From: JAPUDQ01 sp964538665
GTDB taxonomy: Bacteria > Patescibacteriota > Saccharimonadia > Saccharimonadales > Saccharimonadaceae
Reading direction: 5' to 3'
NCBI GenBank assembly: GCA_964538665.1
Contig: CAZIEB010000019.1
Span: forward strand, 1-16,855
Length of the DNA: 16,855 nt
Below the pieces are notes generated by a model. That model worked only from the letters and a program-made list of their open reading frames with translations. It had not been told where the DNA came from and did not search any database. The first letter of the stretch is position 1. Each line of letters opens with the position of its first letter. Below are positions 13,699 to 16,855 of the stretch, one piece after another. The position numbers and the translations under genes were made by a program.

Positions 13699-16233
13699 AT
13701 GAACGAAGACGAAATTACAACGAATGAAAATCCTATCCTACCAGAGGCGGAGGAAGGTGAACTGATTCCACAGACGCATTCTCGTACGGTAGAAAACCGT
13801 ACCGTTGAAGATGTCATGGAAGATAGCTTCTTGCGCTATTCGATGAGCGTAATCATTGATCGAGCCCTGCCGGATGTCCGTGACGGCATCAAGCCAGTGC
13901 ATCGACGTATTTTGTACTCTATGAACCAAAACGGCAACCGCTCAAGCGCCAAATTTGTCAAATCAGCGCGTATCGTCGGTGACGTTATGGGTAAATACCA
14001 CCCGCACGGAGATAGCGCAATCTATGACTCGATGGTACGCCTTGCGCAGGACTGGAGCATGCGGTACATGTTGGTCCAGGGGCAGGGTAACTTCGGCTCA
14101 ATGGACGGCGATCCACCGGCAGCAATGCGATATACCGAGGCTCGTATGGCTAAGGTCGCCGATGAGATGCTCGCTGATATCGACAAGGACACCATTGATT
14201 TTCGTGATAACTTCGACGGATCTGAGCAAGAACCAGTGGTACTACCGGCCAAACTGCCAAATCTACTACTGAACGGTCAGATAGGAATTGCGGTTGGTAT
14301 GGCGACAAATATCCCACCACACAACCTCAATGAAATTGTCGATGCGACCATACAACTGATCGATAATCCTGAATCTACCCTAGATGACCTATTGCAGCAC
14401 GTCAAAGGTCCTGATTTTCCGACTGGTGCTGTTGTCTACGGTGGGACCGCGATGCGACAGGCCTACCAGACAGGTAGGGGCAGTGTCATGATTCGGGCGG
14501 TCGCCGAAGTACAAGAGACAAAAAAAGGCCGTCATCAGATTGTCGTCACCGAAATGCCATATGGTGTAAATAAAGCTACGCTTATCGAACGAATTGCTGA
14601 CCTGCACAAGGAAAAGAAGATTACGATTAACGACATACGCGACGAAAGTGCCCGTGGATCAGTGCGTATTGTTATTGAGCTCAAAAAAGACGCCTACCCT
14701 AAGAAGGTATTAAATCAGCTCTACAAGATGACATCACTACAGACGAGTTATCACTACAACATGCTTGCACTGATTGATGGTATTCAGCCACGAGTACTTG
14801 GGCTGCACGAGATTTTGAGTGAATATATCAAACACCGTCAGATAGTAGTTCGTCGTAGGACGGAGTATGAACTCCGCAAAGCCAAAGAGCGCGCTCATAT
14901 CCTTGAAGGGCTAAAGATCGCCCTCGATCATATCGATGAAGTCATCAAAGTGATCCGTGCCGCACAGACCCCTGAGGAAGCGCAAAAGAACCTCATGGAG
15001 CGATTTAAACTCAGCGATATTCAAGCTGCTGCTATCTTGGCGATGCAACTGCGACGACTCACTGGGCTTCAGCGACAGGAAATCGAGAACGAGCTCGCAG
15101 AGCTTATCAAGCTGATCAAGACACTCGAAGCTATCTTGTCTGATGAGAAAGAAATCCTCAAGATTATCAAAACTGAGCTGCTTGAGATGAGAGAGAAGTA
15201 TGGCGACGAACGACGTAGCCAGATTATCAACCACGAGCTTGGGAAGTTTAGTGACGAAGAGTTGATTCCTGAAGAAAATGTCGTTGTGCTACTCACAACA
15301 GAGAACTACATCAAGCGTACACTTGTAACTGACTACCGACGTCAGCACCGTGGTGGCAAAGGCAAAAAGGGCATGACTACCAAAGAACTCGACGTTATCG
15401 ACCAATTGGTGACTAGCTCAACCCATGATTGGTTACTGTTCTTTACAAACAAGGGCCGCGTATTCCGGCTAAAAGCATACGAGATACCGGCTGCAAGCTT
15501 GCAGGCCAAAGGTGTTGCTGCGGTGAATCTGCTGCAACTACAGCCTGAAGAGAGGATCACATCGATCGTCAAGCTCGGCAAAAATGAGAGTCAAGATAGC
15601 TATCTATTTATGGCGACAACGAATGGTACTGTAAAAAAGACAGCAATTAAGGACTATGCGAATATCCGCCAAACTGGTCTTATTGCCATCAAACTTGACG
15701 AAGGCGATGAACTTCGATGGATCCGTCAAAGCAGCGGTCAGGACGAAGTTGTCATATCGACCGCCATGGGCCAAGCGATACGATTTAAAGAATCTGACGC
15801 CCGTCCTATGGGGCGAGCTGCTCGCGGTGTCCGCGGTATTCGACTCCGCCCGGGTGACAAAGTAGTCGGTATGGACCTCGCGGCGGGTGATCCAAATCTC
15901 CTCGTCATGAGTGAAAAGGGCTATGGAAAACTGACAAAAGTTGTGAATTTCCCAACACATAAGCGTGGGGGTGTTGGCATCAAGGCAGCGGTTGTCTCCG
16001 CAAAGACCGGAAATCTCATCACTGTACGCTCACTCGCGGGAGAAGATGCCGAAGTCATCATGATTTCGAACAAAGGCCAAACAATTCGTGTCTCACTCAA
16101 GGATATTCCTACGCTAGGCCGAACCACTCAGGGTGTACGTGTCATGCGGCTCAACGAGCCCGACTGTGTCGCCTCGATTGGATTGATCCAAGAACAGCCA
16201 ATTATTGAGGGTGAAGAGAGCGATGAAGGCTAG
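13699..16233 (+). CDS. gyrA: DNA gyrase subunit A
   Basis: GyrA cuts and reseals DNA in the gyrase A2B2 complex. The 844 residues include the winged-helix core with YHPHGDSAIYD (100-110), the catalytic tyrosine Tyr145 in AAMRYTEARM, and IAVGMATNIPPHN (197-209). A coiled coil leads to the DNA-wrapping C-terminal domain, whose GyrA box reads QHRGGKG (549-555) with His in place of the usual Arg. The box separates gyrase from topoisomerase IV ParC. The quinolone-determining residues equivalent to E. coli Ser83 and Asp87 are both wild type (Ser106, Asp110). An acidic 30-residue extension precedes the core. No Shine-Dalgarno is visible, so coupling to gyrB termination is likely. The final codons overlap the next gene. 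Confidence 0.98.
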   Translation: MNEDEITTNENPILPEAEEGELIPQTHSRTVENRTVEDVMEDSFLRYSMSVIIDRALPDVRDGIKPVHRRILYSMNQNGNRSSAKFVKSARIVGDVMGKYHPHGDSAIYDSMVRLAQDWSMRYMLVQGQGNFGSMDGDPPAAMRYTEARMAKVADEMLADIDKDTIDFRDNFDGSEQEPVVLPAKLPNLLLNGQIGIAVGMATNIPPHNLNEIVDATIQLIDNPESTLDDLLQHVKGPDFPTGAVVYGGTAMRQAYQTGRGSVMIRAVAEVQETKKGRHQIVVTEMPYGVNKATLIERIADLHKEKKITINDIRDESARGSVRIVIELKKDAYPKKVLNQLYKMTSLQTSYHYNMLALIDGIQPRVLGLHEILSEYIKHRQIVVRRRTEYELRKAKERAHILEGLKIALDHIDEVIKVIRAAQTPEEAQKNLMERFKLSDIQAAAILAMQLRRLTGLQRQEIENELAELIKLIKTLEAILSDEKEILKIIKTELLEMREKYGDERRSQIINHELGKFSDEELIPEENVVVLLTTENYIKRTLVTDYRRQHRGGKGKKGMTTKELDVIDQLVTSSTHDWLLFFTNKGRVFRLKAYEIPAASLQAKGVAAVNLLQLQPEERITSIVKLGKNESQDSYLFMATTNGTVKKTAIKDYANIRQTGLIAIKLDEGDELRWIRQSSGQDEVVISTAMGQAIRFKESDARPMGRAARGVRGIRLRPGDKVVGMDLAAGDPNLLVMSEKGYGKLTKVVNFPTHKRGGVGIKAAVVSAKTGNLITVRSLAGEDAEVIMISNKGQTIRVSLKDIPTLGRTTQGVRVMRLNEPDCVASIGLIQEQPIIEGEESDEG

Positions 16234-16648
16234 CATAGCGTATCTTGTAGCACCGGTAATCGGGTTTATGACCGCACAGGCAATCAAGTACGTTCTTGCC
16301 AGTAAAAAAGAGCAAAATTGGCGACAGTTTTTCCGTTCAGGGAGTATGCCGAGCAGTCATACCGCAGTGGTGGCCGCCCTTGCAACGGTGATATTTGCGC
16401 ACGAGGGATTCTCGCCGTTGTTTTCGGTAGTGGCAGTGCTCGCGATGATTACTATCTATGATGCGCTGGTTGCACGTCGTTCGATTGGTGAGCAGGGTCA
16501 GGCGCTAGTGCGACTCATCGAAAAATCACCGTTCGCCAAGGACCCGATGCCTCGGGTGGCGTTAGGCCATAAGCCGAAAGAAGTCTTGGTGGGCGCAGCG
16601 CTTGGAATCGCAATCGGGATATCCGTTGCAATTTTCATAACGCTTTAA
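16223..16648 (+). CDS. DUF212 / divergent PAP2 family membrane protein
   Basis: The 141-residue integral membrane protein shows the family signature GSMPSSHTA (40-48), then IYDALVARRSIGEQ (78-91) and a C-terminal GHKPKEVLVGAALGIAIG (115-132). Members resemble acid phosphatase/VanZ-like PAP2 enzymes and bacterial YuiD, and are presumed to act on lipid or polyprenyl phosphates. Activity is not established. Hydrophobic helices are at about 5-25, 47-60, 64-83 and 121-140. ATG 16223 overlaps the gyrA stop by 11 nt. Alternative TTG 16205 and GTG 16211 starts would add four to six residues and cannot be excluded. It is probably the last gene of the gyr operon, directly before the rRNA promoter. Confidence 0.85.
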   Translation: MKASIAYLVAPVIGFMTAQAIKYVLASKKEQNWRQFFRSGSMPSSHTAVVAALATVIFAHEGFSPLFSVVAVLAMITIYDALVARRSIGEQGQALVRLIEKSPFAKDPMPRVALGHKPKEVLVGAALGIAIGISVAIFITL

Positions 16649-16672
16649 TCCAGTAAATTGTTGAAAATAGTG

Positions 16673-16701
16673 TTGACAGAGATGCTCCAAACGCGTAGAA
16701 T
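16673..16701 (+). promoter_or_regulatory. rRNA operon promoter
   Basis: A perfect -35 TTGACA (16673-16678) and TAGAAT (16696-16701) are separated by exactly 17 nt, 25 bp after the upstream stop codon. Transcription should begin near 16708, giving a leader of about 110 nt before 16S. The leader contains an imperfect direct repeat TGGCAG-n(1-2)-CAAA and a small hairpin TCGCT...AGCGA just before the 16S 5' end. Confidence 0.85.
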
Positions 16702-16818
16702 GGTCAACAGTCTACCGCATTTTTTGAGGTGGCAGACAAACCGAACATTTACAATTTGGCAGTGCAAATCAATTTTCGTCAGTTAACTATATTCGTTTCG
16801 CTGTAAAGCGGAGCGATT

Positions 16819-16855
<37 letters not shown>

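Noticed and set aside
14010..14030. Quinolone-resistance mutation in gyrA
   Set aside because: The residues equivalent to Ser83 and Asp87 of E. coli are wild type.

Overview
The window looks like a piece of a Candidatus Saccharibacteria (TM7 / Patescibacteria, CPR) chromosome. The taxonomic call rests on family recognition, not on a search. The supporting features are a large LPxTG-anchored DUF11-type surface protein with a leader typical of that phylum, a TraG/VirD4-like ATPase with a small acidic partner, compact gyrB-gyrA genes, and a typical 16S rRNA 5' end at the right edge. TGA appears to be a normal stop, so the Gracilibacteria code is not in use.

Left part (1-2235): a ComM/YifB-type AAA+ gene on the minus strand runs off the left edge. 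Divergent from it is an ssrA (tmRNA) gene at 1487-1877 with a good promoter and a stem-loop after its CCA end. The last 20 bp of tmRNA recur exactly 185 bp downstream, which looks like the scar of a very small or deleted integrated element, since ssrA is a classic integration target.

Middle-left (2236-5067): a cytosolic GH5_9-like exo-beta-1,3-glucanase, an AT-rich spacer with three DnaA-box-like 9-mers, a YdcF/DUF218 protein, a 545-bp spacer holding a near-consensus promoter and a strongly foldable segment (candidate unknown ncRNA), and a four-helix small membrane protein.

Middle (5122-8718): an operon of a proline-rich/acidic small protein and a 1056-residue membrane-anchored TraG/VirD4-like ATPase. 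It converges on a minus-strand two-gene operon (11551-8808) for the LPxTG surface protein and a two-helix membrane protein. These look like a cell-envelope/secretion block suited to an epibiont.

Right part (11640-16855): gyrB and gyrA 2 nt apart, then a DUF212 (divergent PAP2) membrane protein overlapping gyrA, then a consensus rRNA promoter and the first ~37 nt of 16S rRNA. gyrB is divergent from the surface-protein operon, with back-to-back promoters.

A pattern across the window is that at least four plus-strand genes have a -10 box (often extended TGn) ending only 6-9 nt before the ATG. Their mRNAs should therefore be leaderless, while gyrB and the small membrane-protein gene carry Shine-Dalgarno sequences.
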